This document shows positions 25,663-33,519 of a stretch of DNA of 64,000 bases, piece by piece (position 1 is the first letter of the stretch; each line of letters starts with the position of its first letter). The notes under the pieces were generated by a model, which did not search any database, was not told the origin of the DNA, and saw only the letters and a program-made list of their open reading frames with translations. The stretch spans positions 113,924-177,923 of the forward strand of contig NZ_AOID01000029.1 of the NCBI RefSeq assembly GCF_000337195.1, given 5' to 3'. The DNA comes from Natrinema versiforme JCM 10478. GTDB lineage: Archaea; Halobacteriota; Halobacteria; Halobacteriales; Natrialbaceae. A program made the translations under genes and the position numbers.

Positions 25663-26154
25663 ATGGACGAGCGAAACGTTCGCATTCTGCAAGCCATCGC
25701 GGAACTCGGAACGGGGAGCCCGGACGAGATCTCGGAGTACACCGACATCCCGAAATCGACGGTTCACTATCGACTCACGAAGCTCAGGGAAAGCGGCGTC
25801 GTCACCGACGATCTCTTCGACGTCGACCTCGAGGAGTTCGGCCTCGAGATCACGGTGATCACGGAGGTCATCGCGGAGTACGAAGAGCAGTACCACGAGG
25901 AGGTCGGTGAGAAACTCGCCGCCATCGAGGGGGTCAATCAGGTGTACTTCACGATGGGCGACACCGATTTCGTCGTCATCGCCCACCTCTCGGGCCGCGA
26001 GATGGTCCACCGGCTCATCAGCGACTACGAGGCGATCGACGAGGTCGTCCGAACGAGTTCGCAGTTCGTCGTCGAAACGGTCAAAAACGAGTCCTACCCG
26101 CTGAACGACTTCGAACTCGAGACGTTAGTCGAGACCGTCGCCGACGACGAGTAA
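25663..26154 (+). CDS. Lrp/AsnC-family transcriptional regulator
   Basis: A 163-residue regulator with an N-terminal HTH (MDERNVRILQAIAELGTGSPDEISEYTDIPKSTVHYRLTKLRESG; recognition helix PKSTVHYRLTKL) and a C-terminal RAM effector domain (residues about 60-150: VNQVYFTMGDTDFVVIAHLSGREMVHRLI). Such proteins bind amino acids and control transport or catabolic genes. The ATG at 25663 fits the family start; the open frame begins earlier. It is divergent from the aminotransferase and followed by the APC permease in convergent orientation, the expected setting for an amino-acid responsive switch. Confidence 0.9.
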   Translation: MDERNVRILQAIAELGTGSPDEISEYTDIPKSTVHYRLTKLRESGVVTDDLFDVDLEEFGLEITVITEVIAEYEEQYHEEVGEKLAAIEGVNQVYFTMGDTDFVVIAHLSGREMVHRLISDYEAIDEVVRTSSQFVVETVKNESYPLNDFELETLVETVADDE

Positions 26155-26234
26155 GCACCAGCGCACTGTTCTCCGCGAAAACAGCTCCGGTCGACGGTGA
26201 CGACCCTCGGCCGACCGAGGCCGTCACTCGCGGG

Positions 26235-27632
26235 TTACTCGAGTTCCTCGAGTTCGAGATCCGCTAGCTCGAGGTCGGAGTCGGTCGAGGAGACGCTGTA
26301 CAGGACCACGCCGAGCAGCGCCCAGAGCAGGACGATCGCCCACTCGTAGGGCCAGACGAGCGCCGACGGGCCGCCGGGCAGGTAGAGGCCGATGAAGCCG
26401 AGGGTCAGGACCAGCCCGGCCGCCCCGAACGCGTATCCGAACGGGAGCTTCAGCGGGCGGTTCAGGTTGGGCTCTCGGTACCGGAGGACGAGGAACGAGA
26501 TCGCGACGAGGAACCACGCGACGACGAGGCCGAGGCTGCTCGCGTTGACGATCCAGACCAGCATCTGTTCGCCGAACAGCGGCGCGAAGACCGAGAGGCC
26601 GCCGATGAGGGCGACGGCCGTCGAGGGCGTGTTGTATTCAGGGTGAAGCGTGTTGATCCGCCGTGGGATCATACCGGAGTCGGCGAGCGCGAAGACGGCG
26701 CGACTGGCACCGAGGAGGAAGGAGTTCCAACTCGTGAGGATACCCGCGATGCCGGCAAGCGCCATGATACGGCCGATCAGTTGACTGCTGAAGATCGCCT
26801 CCATGGCCGTGGCCGCCGGCAGATTACTCTCGGCGAGTTCGGCACCGGGCATTGCCTGTCCGGAGCCCCAGATGACGGCGATGTAGAACACCGCGGCCAG
26901 CGAGACCGCGGCCGGAATGAGGAGTCCGATGAGGCGAGGCGAGACGTCTGCCTCCTCGGCGGACTGGGGAATGACGTCGAAGCCGACGAACATGAACGGC
27001 GTCATGATCGCGACCGAGGCGACGCCCGCAGCGCCCACGTCCGAGAGCGGCGGATGGCCCTGCGTCTCGCCGTTGAACAGGGCACCGACGACGAGCATGA
27101 CGCCGGCGAGGGCGATGATCACCGTCAGGAGGGTCTGGAACTGTGCCGCGGGTTTCACGCCGCGGTAGTTGAGCGCCGTCATCACGATCGCACCGATCCC
27201 GCCGACGAGGATCCAGGACGCGTACACCGGTTCGCCGGCCACCGACCAGAGTTCGAAGACGTTGAAGCCGGGCACGATGTATGCCATCGCGGACGGCAGC
27301 GCCACGACCTCGAAGACGACGACGCCGACGTACCCGAGGACGAGCGACCACGTACAGACGAACGACCAGAGCGGGCCGAGCGCGCGGAAACTGTACACGT
27401 GTTCGCCGCCGACGAACGGCATCGCGGACGTGAGTTCCCCGTATATCAGTCCGACGACGCCCACCATGATCGCGCCCGCGACGAAGCCGAGTACCGATCC
27501 GGCCACCCCCGCTTCGTCGATCCAGACCCCAGTCTGGATGATCCATCCCCAGCCGATCATCGCGCCGAACGCGAGCACGAAGAGATCTTTCTTCGTCAGT
27601 ACCCGCTCGAAGGTATTGCCATCTTCTGCCAT
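26235..27632 (-). CDS. APC-family amino acid permease
   Basis: A 465-residue membrane transporter with about 12 hydrophobic segments. The unwound first helix GAMIGWGWIIQTG and the GGEHVYSFRALGP loop match the APC superfamily, as do the helix 6 region MFVGFDVIPQSAEEAD and WNSFLLGASRAVFALADSGMIP. The closing 20 residues are an acidic cytoplasmic tail (DSDLELADLELEELE). The substrate is presumably an amino acid, given the neighbouring Lrp and aminotransferase genes. The ATG at 27632 is preceded by an AT-rich promoter with a palindrome. Confidence 0.88.
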   Translation of the reverse strand: MAEDGNTFERVLTKKDLFVLAFGAMIGWGWIIQTGVWIDEAGVAGSVLGFVAGAIMVGVVGLIYGELTSAMPFVGGEHVYSFRALGPLWSFVCTWSLVLGYVGVVVFEVVALPSAMAYIVPGFNVFELWSVAGEPVYASWILVGGIGAIVMTALNYRGVKPAAQFQTLLTVIIALAGVMLVVGALFNGETQGHPPLSDVGAAGVASVAIMTPFMFVGFDVIPQSAEEADVSPRLIGLLIPAAVSLAAVFYIAVIWGSGQAMPGAELAESNLPAATAMEAIFSSQLIGRIMALAGIAGILTSWNSFLLGASRAVFALADSGMIPRRINTLHPEYNTPSTAVALIGGLSVFAPLFGEQMLVWIVNASSLGLVVAWFLVAISFLVLRYREPNLNRPLKLPFGYAFGAAGLVLTLGFIGLYLPGGPSALVWPYEWAIVLLWALLGVVLYSVSSTDSDLELADLELEELE

Positions 27633-27661
27633 ACCACTCTCTGTCGAATACCGAGTGTTAA

Positions 27662-27673
27662 GTTTAACTAAAC
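27662..27673. promoter_or_regulatory. Palindrome GTTTA-AC-TAAAC at the permease promoter
   Basis: GTTTAACTAAAC is an inverted repeat with 5-bp arms, 30-41 bases before the permease start. It coincides with the likely TATA element (TTTAGTTAAAC on the minus strand), so any protein bound here would block the promoter. Confidence 0.35.
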
Positions 27674-28030
27674 GCTATTCATTGGGACCATGTTCTTTCT
27701 ACCTGTCATTGACTGGATGCTGTTCAAAGATTGTGATTACTGACCGACTAGAACGATAGCAGGCGGCGGCATGTCACCGGTGAGCGCGGACCTTCCTCGA
27801 CGAGTACCCCGGAGCGGAACTGGTACGGATCGATTTCGACACTCGCCTGTCTCGGAAACGGCTGTCTACTCACCGTAGAAGCCGTCTACCCCTCGAGTAC
27901 GCCGCTCATATATAGGTCGGGTAATCCAGTACCTCAGCTCGATGACTAGTACTGTCAGGCGACAGTCGTCGTCGCGGAACAGTCACAAAAACGACCAATC
28001 GACAGCCACGGCCGGGTGGGGAGCGTAGTC
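27674..28030. other. Intergenic region before the PGF-CTERM protein
   Basis: About 360 bases between divergent genes with no supported coding frame. An AT-rich TATA-like patch (CTCATATATAGG) lies at about 27901-27914, roughly 120 bases before the PGF-CTERM ATG, so its transcript could have a long leader. Otherwise I see nothing specific. Confidence 0.4.
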
Positions 28031-28996
28031 ATGGTCGGAGTAGAGACGGTCCGAAAACTGGTGCCGGGCGACCGGCAGCGACTCCTCGCGATCGGGTTTG
28101 GACTGGCCGTCATCGCGAGCCTCGTCGCGACGGGTGCCGCGGGTGCGTCTGCGGGCGTCGTCGATCCCGATTCGAACGAGTCCGTCTCGGAGGAGGCGTA
28201 CGTGGAGCCGGCCCCGGAACCGGGCGATCCCTACTTCGAGGCAGCGGCCAGCGACGGCAGCTGGGTCAGCTACGAGAACCCGCGCGACGAGTATCGGAAC
28301 CCGTATCTCGGCGACGGCTCCGGGAAAGTCTGCGTCACGCTGGTCAACGAAAACGGCGACACCGTCGTCGGCGAGTCGGTCCCCAATACGTCCGTGACGA
28401 TTCCCACGAACGACGTCACGAGCTGGCACTCCAAGGCCGATCCGATGACCGTGCAGTTCCCCATGACCGACCACTACGATCGGCCGCTGGATGCCGACCA
28501 GTTCGGCACGAGTCCGGATGTCGCACAGGGCGACGGCTACATGGATTCCCACTGTATCGAACTGCACGGCAATCCCGAGGACGCGACGATCGAGTACGGC
28601 GAAGCACAGATCAGCGGCGAGAACGCTGACCAGATTGAGGTCGCCGGGTACATCCAACAGGTTCCCGAAGGCGACGGCTGGGACACCGACATCGACCCGC
28701 TGACCGCCGCGGAATCCTACGAGGAAGCCGGCGGCGGCTGGACCTACGAAACCAACGCTTCACACGGACAGGTCGTCGTCGTCTTGCAACTCGACGGGGC
28801 GACCGGCGATCGGTCCGATCCCGACGGCTCGAGCGGATCGGATCCGGGAGCGAACGAGACGAGTGAGTCGCCGAACGGAGGCGACCAGCAACTCGAGGGA
28901 ACCGAGTCCGGCGATAACGACGAAATGCCCGGATTCGGCGTCCTCGGGGCTCTCGTTGCGCTCTCGGTCGCCGTCCTCGCTCGACGCCGCGGCTAA
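28031..28996 (+). CDS. Secreted surface protein with PGF-CTERM anchor
   Basis: A 321-residue exported protein. An N-terminal signal helix (RLLAIGFGLAVIASLVATGAAGASAG) is followed by an acidic ectodomain with two cysteines (KVCVTLVN, SHCIELHG) that could pair, and a disordered Ser/Gly/Asp linker. The end is the tripartite sorting signal MPGFG, hydrophobic helix (VLGALVALSVAVLA) and RRRG, recognised by archaeosortase A, which removes it so the protein can be lipid-anchored. The ectodomain reads like a beta-sandwich but I do not recognise its family. A GTG at 28016 is an alternative start. Confidence 0.85.
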   Translation: MVGVETVRKLVPGDRQRLLAIGFGLAVIASLVATGAAGASAGVVDPDSNESVSEEAYVEPAPEPGDPYFEAAASDGSWVSYENPRDEYRNPYLGDGSGKVCVTLVNENGDTVVGESVPNTSVTIPTNDVTSWHSKADPMTVQFPMTDHYDRPLDADQFGTSPDVAQGDGYMDSHCIELHGNPEDATIEYGEAQISGENADQIEVAGYIQQVPEGDGWDTDIDPLTAAESYEEAGGGWTYETNASHGQVVVVLQLDGATGDRSDPDGSSGSDPGANETSESPNGGDQQLEGTESGDNDEMPGFGVLGALVALSVAVLARRRG

Positions 28997-29451
28997 GTCG
29001 GTCCGCAAGTCACAGCCGCTCGAGGCTGACTCATAGCGATCGAGGAGACACGCGGTACAGCCCCTCGAGTAATAGCGACCGCTCGAGGTTACCGTATCGA
29101 CGAACCGAGACGAAAGACAGGGAACGGCTACGAGTTGTAGCCGGGAACCATGGAGCTCTTCGCACGTCATGACGGGGCAAAGATCGGGTGGTGTACCCAC
29201 CGACAGACTGTCGTACCCCCGTCTATCCGATAATTCGATTGGATCACAATAATACTGCTGGCCAATCGGGTCAAAACGCGATGAAACGACCAGAAGACTC
29301 ATGGAATTACGGACCCTGATTGGTGATCTGTATCAGGGGCTGAGCAGTCAGTGTTGCTCCGTCGGCGCAGTTCTGTGCGCACGCGGCCGGGCAATTCGGC
29401 GTGCCGTTCGAACCAATTAGGTTTTGACGGTTGGCGCGAGATGCCCGACAG
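28997..29451. other. Intergenic region, 455 bases
   Basis: No gene could be supported between the PGF-CTERM gene and the next small gene. The part 29220-29300 is AT-rich (GATAATTCGATTGGATCACAA). On the minus strand a short Cys-containing open stretch runs from about 29440 to 29307 but lacks a convincing start. Confidence 0.4.
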
Positions 29452-29679
29452 ATGACGACCACGAACGAGTCCGACGACGACGTGCCCCGCGTCCCCGTCG
29501 TCTGCCCGGCCTGTGAGACGACCTCCCGCGTTCCGCTCTCCGACCTCGCGGACGCCATCGAACGCCACAACGACCAACTCCACGACGGCGACGACGTCGC
29601 CGAAGTCGATCCCGACATCGCCGACCGCATCGCGGACCTCGCCGCGACCGACCTCGGGCTGCTCGAGGACGACGAGTGA
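29452..29679 (+). CDS. Small CxxC protein (75 aa)
   Basis: A 75-residue acidic protein: an N-terminal CPAC knuckle (about residues 17-20, VVCPACETTSRVPLSDLADAIERHND) and a helical, Asp-rich remainder ending DLGLLEDDE. One CxxC with a nearby histidine (ERHND) could bind metal or join a partner; a full ribbon is not present. The ATG at 29452 is used rather than the upstream frame start. It resembles short haloarchaeal proteins of unknown function. Confidence 0.65.
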   Translation: MTTTNESDDDVPRVPVVCPACETTSRVPLSDLADAIERHNDQLHDGDDVAEVDPDIADRIADLAATDLGLLEDDE

Positions 29680-30029
29680 CGAAGTGACTGACCGCTGGTT
29701 ACCCCTGACCGGCCGTTTACCGGCGGGTCATCGGCCGAGGTAGTTGCGGAGTCAACCGATGACCGAGCGGGAGGACTGCTCGGTGCGCTCTCGTTTGGTG
29801 ACGATCCCGTCTCGTCGAGTCGACCGTCCGGTCGCTTCGAATCCATACTGATCGACTACGGCGATCGTCGAGACACGTATTAACCCTGCAATCGTCACCT
29901 GCCGACGGCCGCGACTCCGACCGTTCCGAAAATTCCGCCGATATCCGGCTCGAGCGCTTATATTTCACTTCCTCGTACCGTTAGTTCAGTGAGAAGGCTT
30001 ATACTGGCATACCCGACTGTGTCCAGTAG
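29680..30029. other. Intergenic region with tandem TATA boxes
   Basis: A 350-base gap without a supported gene. Near its end are two TATA-like elements on the plus strand: CGCTTATATTTC (29954-29965) and GCTTATACT (29997-30005). The second lies 25-33 bases before the ATG at 30030, as for a leaderless transcript. The rest shows nothing specific. Confidence 0.45.
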
Positions 30030-30470
30030 ATGACGCGGAAGAACGCGACAGTCGACCACGACAGTAGCGGACTCACGGCCGATGCGGACGACCAGGCGGC
30101 GTCGCCGATCACCGTCGAACCGACCGCGACGGCGACGGTCGCGGCGACGCGGACGACCACCGCGGACGCCGGCGATGCCGAGGACGCGCTGCCGAACACG
30201 TTGACGATCATCGGGCAGGGGACGCCCTCGAGTTTCGAGATCACCGTCGACGGCGAGATCGATCTGGCCGACGACCCGCGAGACGCCGATGCGACCGTCG
30301 TGTCGGGGACCACGGTCGAGGGGACGATCGAGTCCGACACGGTGACGTTCCGGTTTACGGGCGACCTGACCGACGTCACGTTTGTCGACCGCGGGATCAC
30401 GGGACAGGAACCGGCGACCACGCCGAACGTCCACGTCGATTACGACGCGCCCGACGGCGTTCAGTCGTAA
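30030..30470 (+). CDS. Hypothetical protein with a TPSSFEITVDG-type beta domain
   Basis: A 146-residue acidic protein. Residues 1 to about 52 are Ala/Thr/Asp-rich and probably disordered. Residues 55-130 form a beta-rich module: NTLTIIGQGTPSSFEITVDGEIDL, ATVVSGTTVEGTIESDTVTFRFTGDLTDVTFVDRG. I have seen this TPSSFE module in other haloarchaeal proteins, where it seems to be an independent domain, but its role is unknown to me. No signal peptide is visible. A TATA element 25-33 bases upstream supports the ATG. Confidence 0.7.
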   Translation: MTRKNATVDHDSSGLTADADDQAASPITVEPTATATVAATRTTTADAGDAEDALPNTLTIIGQGTPSSFEITVDGEIDLADDPRDADATVVSGTTVEGTIESDTVTFRFTGDLTDVTFVDRGITGQEPATTPNVHVDYDAPDGVQS

Positions 30471-30561
30471 CCGGCTGTCTCACGGTACAGTGTGGTTCGT
30501 CGTTCGAGACCGGCGGCCAGCAGTATAAACATACTCCCGGACGGGGTCCGAACGTCCCCGT

Positions 30562-30966
30562 ATGGACGACGACACTCCCGACGCCGACGCGGAGAGCGAC
30601 ACCGGTGTCGAGGCACACCCCGAGATACGGGTCGACACCGAGGGCCATCTCGAGGGCGGCATCACCGTCGAGACGAAAGCCGGCGTCCCGATCTACGCCG
30701 ACGCCGGTTCGGAAATCGATGCCAGATGGATGGAGGCCGCCGACCGCCGCATCCTCGAGTTCATGCAGGAAGAAGACGCCTTCGAGCCGACCCAGATGGA
30801 CGAGGAAGGCATCTGTCCGGCGAAGTACGCGGCCTATCGGTGTCGCGAACTGGCCAAGTACGGTCTCCTGAATCGCCACATGCCCGGCTTGTACGAGGTC
30901 TCCGAGGCGGGCGACCGCTACCTCGCCGGCGAACTCGACCCGAGCGAACTCGAGCCCGAGAGCTGA
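30562..30966 (+). CDS. Winged-helix-like haloarchaeal protein
   Basis: A 134-residue protein with a disordered acidic N-terminus, a short beta stretch (GGITVETKAGVPIYADAGSEIDARWM) and a C-terminal winged helix: DRRILEFMQEEDAFEPTQMDEEGICPAKYAAYRCRELAKYGLLNRHMPGLYEVSEAGDRYLAGELD. It probably binds DNA or a protein partner. CAGTATAAAC at 30521-30530 could be its TATA box. It ends five bases from the helicase stop in convergent orientation. Confidence 0.75.
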   Translation: MDDDTPDADAESDTGVEAHPEIRVDTEGHLEGGITVETKAGVPIYADAGSEIDARWMEAADRRILEFMQEEDAFEPTQMDEEGICPAKYAAYRCRELAKYGLLNRHMPGLYEVSEAGDRYLAGELDPSELEPES

Positions 30967-30971
30967 CCGCG

Positions 30972-33518
30972 TTAGGAAATCGACGCGGGCGGCCGACGTT
31001 CGCCGTCTGTTTCTTCGTTCGTCTCGAGTACGGTGCTTCCTTCGACATCGAAATCGCCCAGCAGCGCGTCGATCACGTCCGTCGCCGCGGGCGCGTACAG
31101 CGGGCGGTTGTCATTGCCACAGCGGTCGTCCATCAGGCAGGCGGGACACCCCTCGTCGCGCCCGCACGCACAATCGACCATCAGGTCGCGAGCCCGCCGG
31201 GTGACCGCCTCGTACTCCTCGTAGATGCGCCGGGAAAAGCCCAGTCCGCCCTCGACGCCGTCGTAGATGAACCAGCCGCTCGTCCCGGGGGTGTCGGGCA
31301 GCCGGTTGGTCGCGAGTCCGCCGAGGTCGGCCGCGTCCACGGTCAACTCGAGGGGCGCGACGGCGATCATGGCGTGTTCGACGGCGTGGATGCCGCCGAG
31401 GTAGCCGTGGAGCCGCGGCGGGAGGTCCTCGCACTCGTCGTTGTGGTAGTCGCTGTGGGCGGCCGTCACCGCGCGTTCGACGTCGTGGGGCACCTCGGCC
31501 CAGCACAGTTGCGTGCGCATCTCCAGGGGCGGAACGCCGGTCTCGAGCCCGACGGCGCGAACGTCGCCCGAGCCGATCTCCCGTTTCATGAAGGTGTCGT
31601 GGTGGACAGTAACGGTGCCGTAGCCCCAGTTGAGCCGGAACGGGCCGACGTCGCGGGACTCGCGGACCTCGGTGTCGTAGATCGTCGTCTGGCGCTGGGA
31701 TTGGGTGTAGTAGTCGACATCGACGGCCTCGAGTTCGACGTAGGGCTGGGGACGATCCTCCCGCAGGTCGACTACCTCGTACTGGTCGCCCCGGTACAGC
31801 ACCGTCGCGCCCTCGTGATAGTCTCGGTACGCGCGGGCGCGACCGATCGGCTGGTGGTCGATCGACTCCTCCCCGGCCAGTCGGACTTCGAAGGCATTCC
31901 CGCCGGAGGCGTAGAGGCTGATCTCGTCCTGTGGTCGATCGCGGTGAGCGTAAGTGACCCCGCCCGCGAGCGACCCCTCGAGATCGCCGGTTCGTCGCCC
32001 GTACTCGACGGCTCGCTCGAGGCGGTCGAGCCCGCCGAATCGGTCTGCGTCCTCGCGGCGCAGCGGTAGCTCTTGGGCGGCACACTGCAGATGCTGCAGG
32101 TAGACCGGATTGTTCTCGAGATCGACGACCGCGCTCTCGGGCTCCTCCTCGAGGAGGTACTCGGGATGGCGAAGGATGTACTGGTCGAGGGTCGCGTGGC
32201 TGGGGACGAACACCGAGAGCGCCTCGCGCTCGTCGCGCCCCGAGCGGCCGATCCGCTGCCAGAACGACTGGCGAGAGCCGGGATAGCCCAGCAGGACGGT
32301 GCCGTCGATGCCGCCGACGTCGATGCCCACCTCGAGCGCGCTGGTCGTCGCGACGCCGTCGAGGTCGCCGCTCTTGAGCCGGTTCTCGGTCCCTCTGCGA
32401 GATTGCTTCCCGTGGCCCGCGTTGTACGCGGCGAGTTCGGTCCCGCCGCGGGAGGGTAGGCTCGGGATCTCAAGGTACTCCCGTGCGCGCCCGACGGCCA
32501 GTTCGGTCTGTTTGCGGGAGTCACAGAACAGCAGCGAGGGGACGCCGCGATCGCAGCAGTGCGCCCAGACCTCGGGGGCCTCGACGGTCGCGGGGCGCTT
32601 GCTCGGCGTCCACGCGCTGTCGCCGCCTCTGTCACCGTCGCCGGTATCGGCACCGCCTCCGGAACCGCTTCCGTCGCCGTCCGCCGGCGGGTCCCAGAAC
32701 ACGAGATGGCGGCGGCCGCTGGGCGAGCCGTCCTCGTCGATCACCGTCGCCGGCTCGCCGGTCAGCGCCTCCGCGTGTTCGGCCGGGTTGCCGATCGTCG
32801 CCGTCGTCAGCACGTACTGCGGGTCGCCGCCGTACCAGTCGATCAGCCGGCGTGCCCGCCGGAGGATCCACGCCGCGTGCATCCCGCTGATCCCCGTCCA
32901 CGCGTGGGCCTCGTCGATCACCAGCAGGTCGCAGTTCGCGTGGAAGTCGGCCCAGCGGTGATGGCCCTCGAGGTACTGGTTGACCCCCGCGAAGTTCGTG
33001 ATGACGACGTTCGCCTCCTCGCGGATTCGGACCTTCTCCTGCCGTTTCGTGTCGCCGTCGTAGACGCCGACGGTGACCTCGAGTCCGAGCGCGTCGAAGA
33101 GGTCGTTGAGTTCCCGCTCCTGATCGCGGCTGAGCGCCTTCGTCGGGTAGACGAGCAACGCCCGCACGTTGGGGTTCTCCCGAAACCGCCGCGCGATGTC
33201 GAGTCCGTAGACGTAGGTCTTCCCGGAGGACGTCGAGGTCGCGACGCAGACGTTCTCGCCCGCGGACAGCGCCTCGAGTGCGTCGGCCTGATGGCTCCAC
33301 GGATCGACCGCGAGTTTCGCCGCGAGTTCGGACGGTAACACCTCGCGGGCCGGTACGTGGCTGGCGGACTCGGCCGGTAGCGTAAACCGCTCGCGGTCCT
33401 GGCCGCCGTAGCGACTCGAGGGATACGTCTCGACCAGTTCCGCGGCGGTCAGCGCGAGGCCATCTGTCGGGGTGCTCTCTCGGTTCGCCATCGGGTTCTC
33501 GGTGTCGTCAGGTGGCAT
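30972..33518 (-). CDS. DEAH-box helicase with C-terminal DUF1998 (MrfA/YprA-like)
   Basis: An 848-residue SF2 helicase. Motif I ATSTSSGKT ends at residue 101, motif II DEAH is 202-205, motif III TATIGN about 239, and motif VI QRIGRSGR 421-428. The C-terminal part matches the DUF1998 region, with clustered cysteines C783, C785, C791, C794 and C800 (CACGRDEGCPAC...C). This is the layout of Bacillus MrfA (YprA), a mitomycin-lesion repair helicase, and of fungal Hrq1. The ATG at 33518 is one base after the stop of the exonuclease gene, so they form an operon. A Gly/Asp insertion at 277-300 is a haloarchaeal extra. Confidence 0.92.
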   Translation of the reverse strand: MPPDDTENPMANRESTPTDGLALTAAELVETYPSSRYGGQDRERFTLPAESASHVPAREVLPSELAAKLAVDPWSHQADALEALSAGENVCVATSTSSGKTYVYGLDIARRFRENPNVRALLVYPTKALSRDQERELNDLFDALGLEVTVGVYDGDTKRQEKVRIREEANVVITNFAGVNQYLEGHHRWADFHANCDLLVIDEAHAWTGISGMHAAWILRRARRLIDWYGGDPQYVLTTATIGNPAEHAEALTGEPATVIDEDGSPSGRRHLVFWDPPADGDGSGSGGGADTGDGDRGGDSAWTPSKRPATVEAPEVWAHCCDRGVPSLLFCDSRKQTELAVGRAREYLEIPSLPSRGGTELAAYNAGHGKQSRRGTENRLKSGDLDGVATTSALEVGIDVGGIDGTVLLGYPGSRQSFWQRIGRSGRDEREALSVFVPSHATLDQYILRHPEYLLEEEPESAVVDLENNPVYLQHLQCAAQELPLRREDADRFGGLDRLERAVEYGRRTGDLEGSLAGGVTYAHRDRPQDEISLYASGGNAFEVRLAGEESIDHQPIGRARAYRDYHEGATVLYRGDQYEVVDLREDRPQPYVELEAVDVDYYTQSQRQTTIYDTEVRESRDVGPFRLNWGYGTVTVHHDTFMKREIGSGDVRAVGLETGVPPLEMRTQLCWAEVPHDVERAVTAAHSDYHNDECEDLPPRLHGYLGGIHAVEHAMIAVAPLELTVDAADLGGLATNRLPDTPGTSGWFIYDGVEGGLGFSRRIYEEYEAVTRRARDLMVDCACGRDEGCPACLMDDRCGNDNRPLYAPAATDVIDALLGDFDVEGSTVLETNEETDGERRPPASIS

Positions 33519-33519
33519 A

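Noticed and set aside
29307..29440. Minus-strand stretch ending GTPNCPAACAQNCADGATL and LTAQPLIQITNQGP, with three cysteines
   Set aside because: Looks mildly peptide-like, but no acceptable start, no promoter and no family; may be chance.
30492..32069. 525-codon plus-strand frame across the helicase gene
   Set aside because: Runs opposite the helicase and has no domain; start lies inside another gene.
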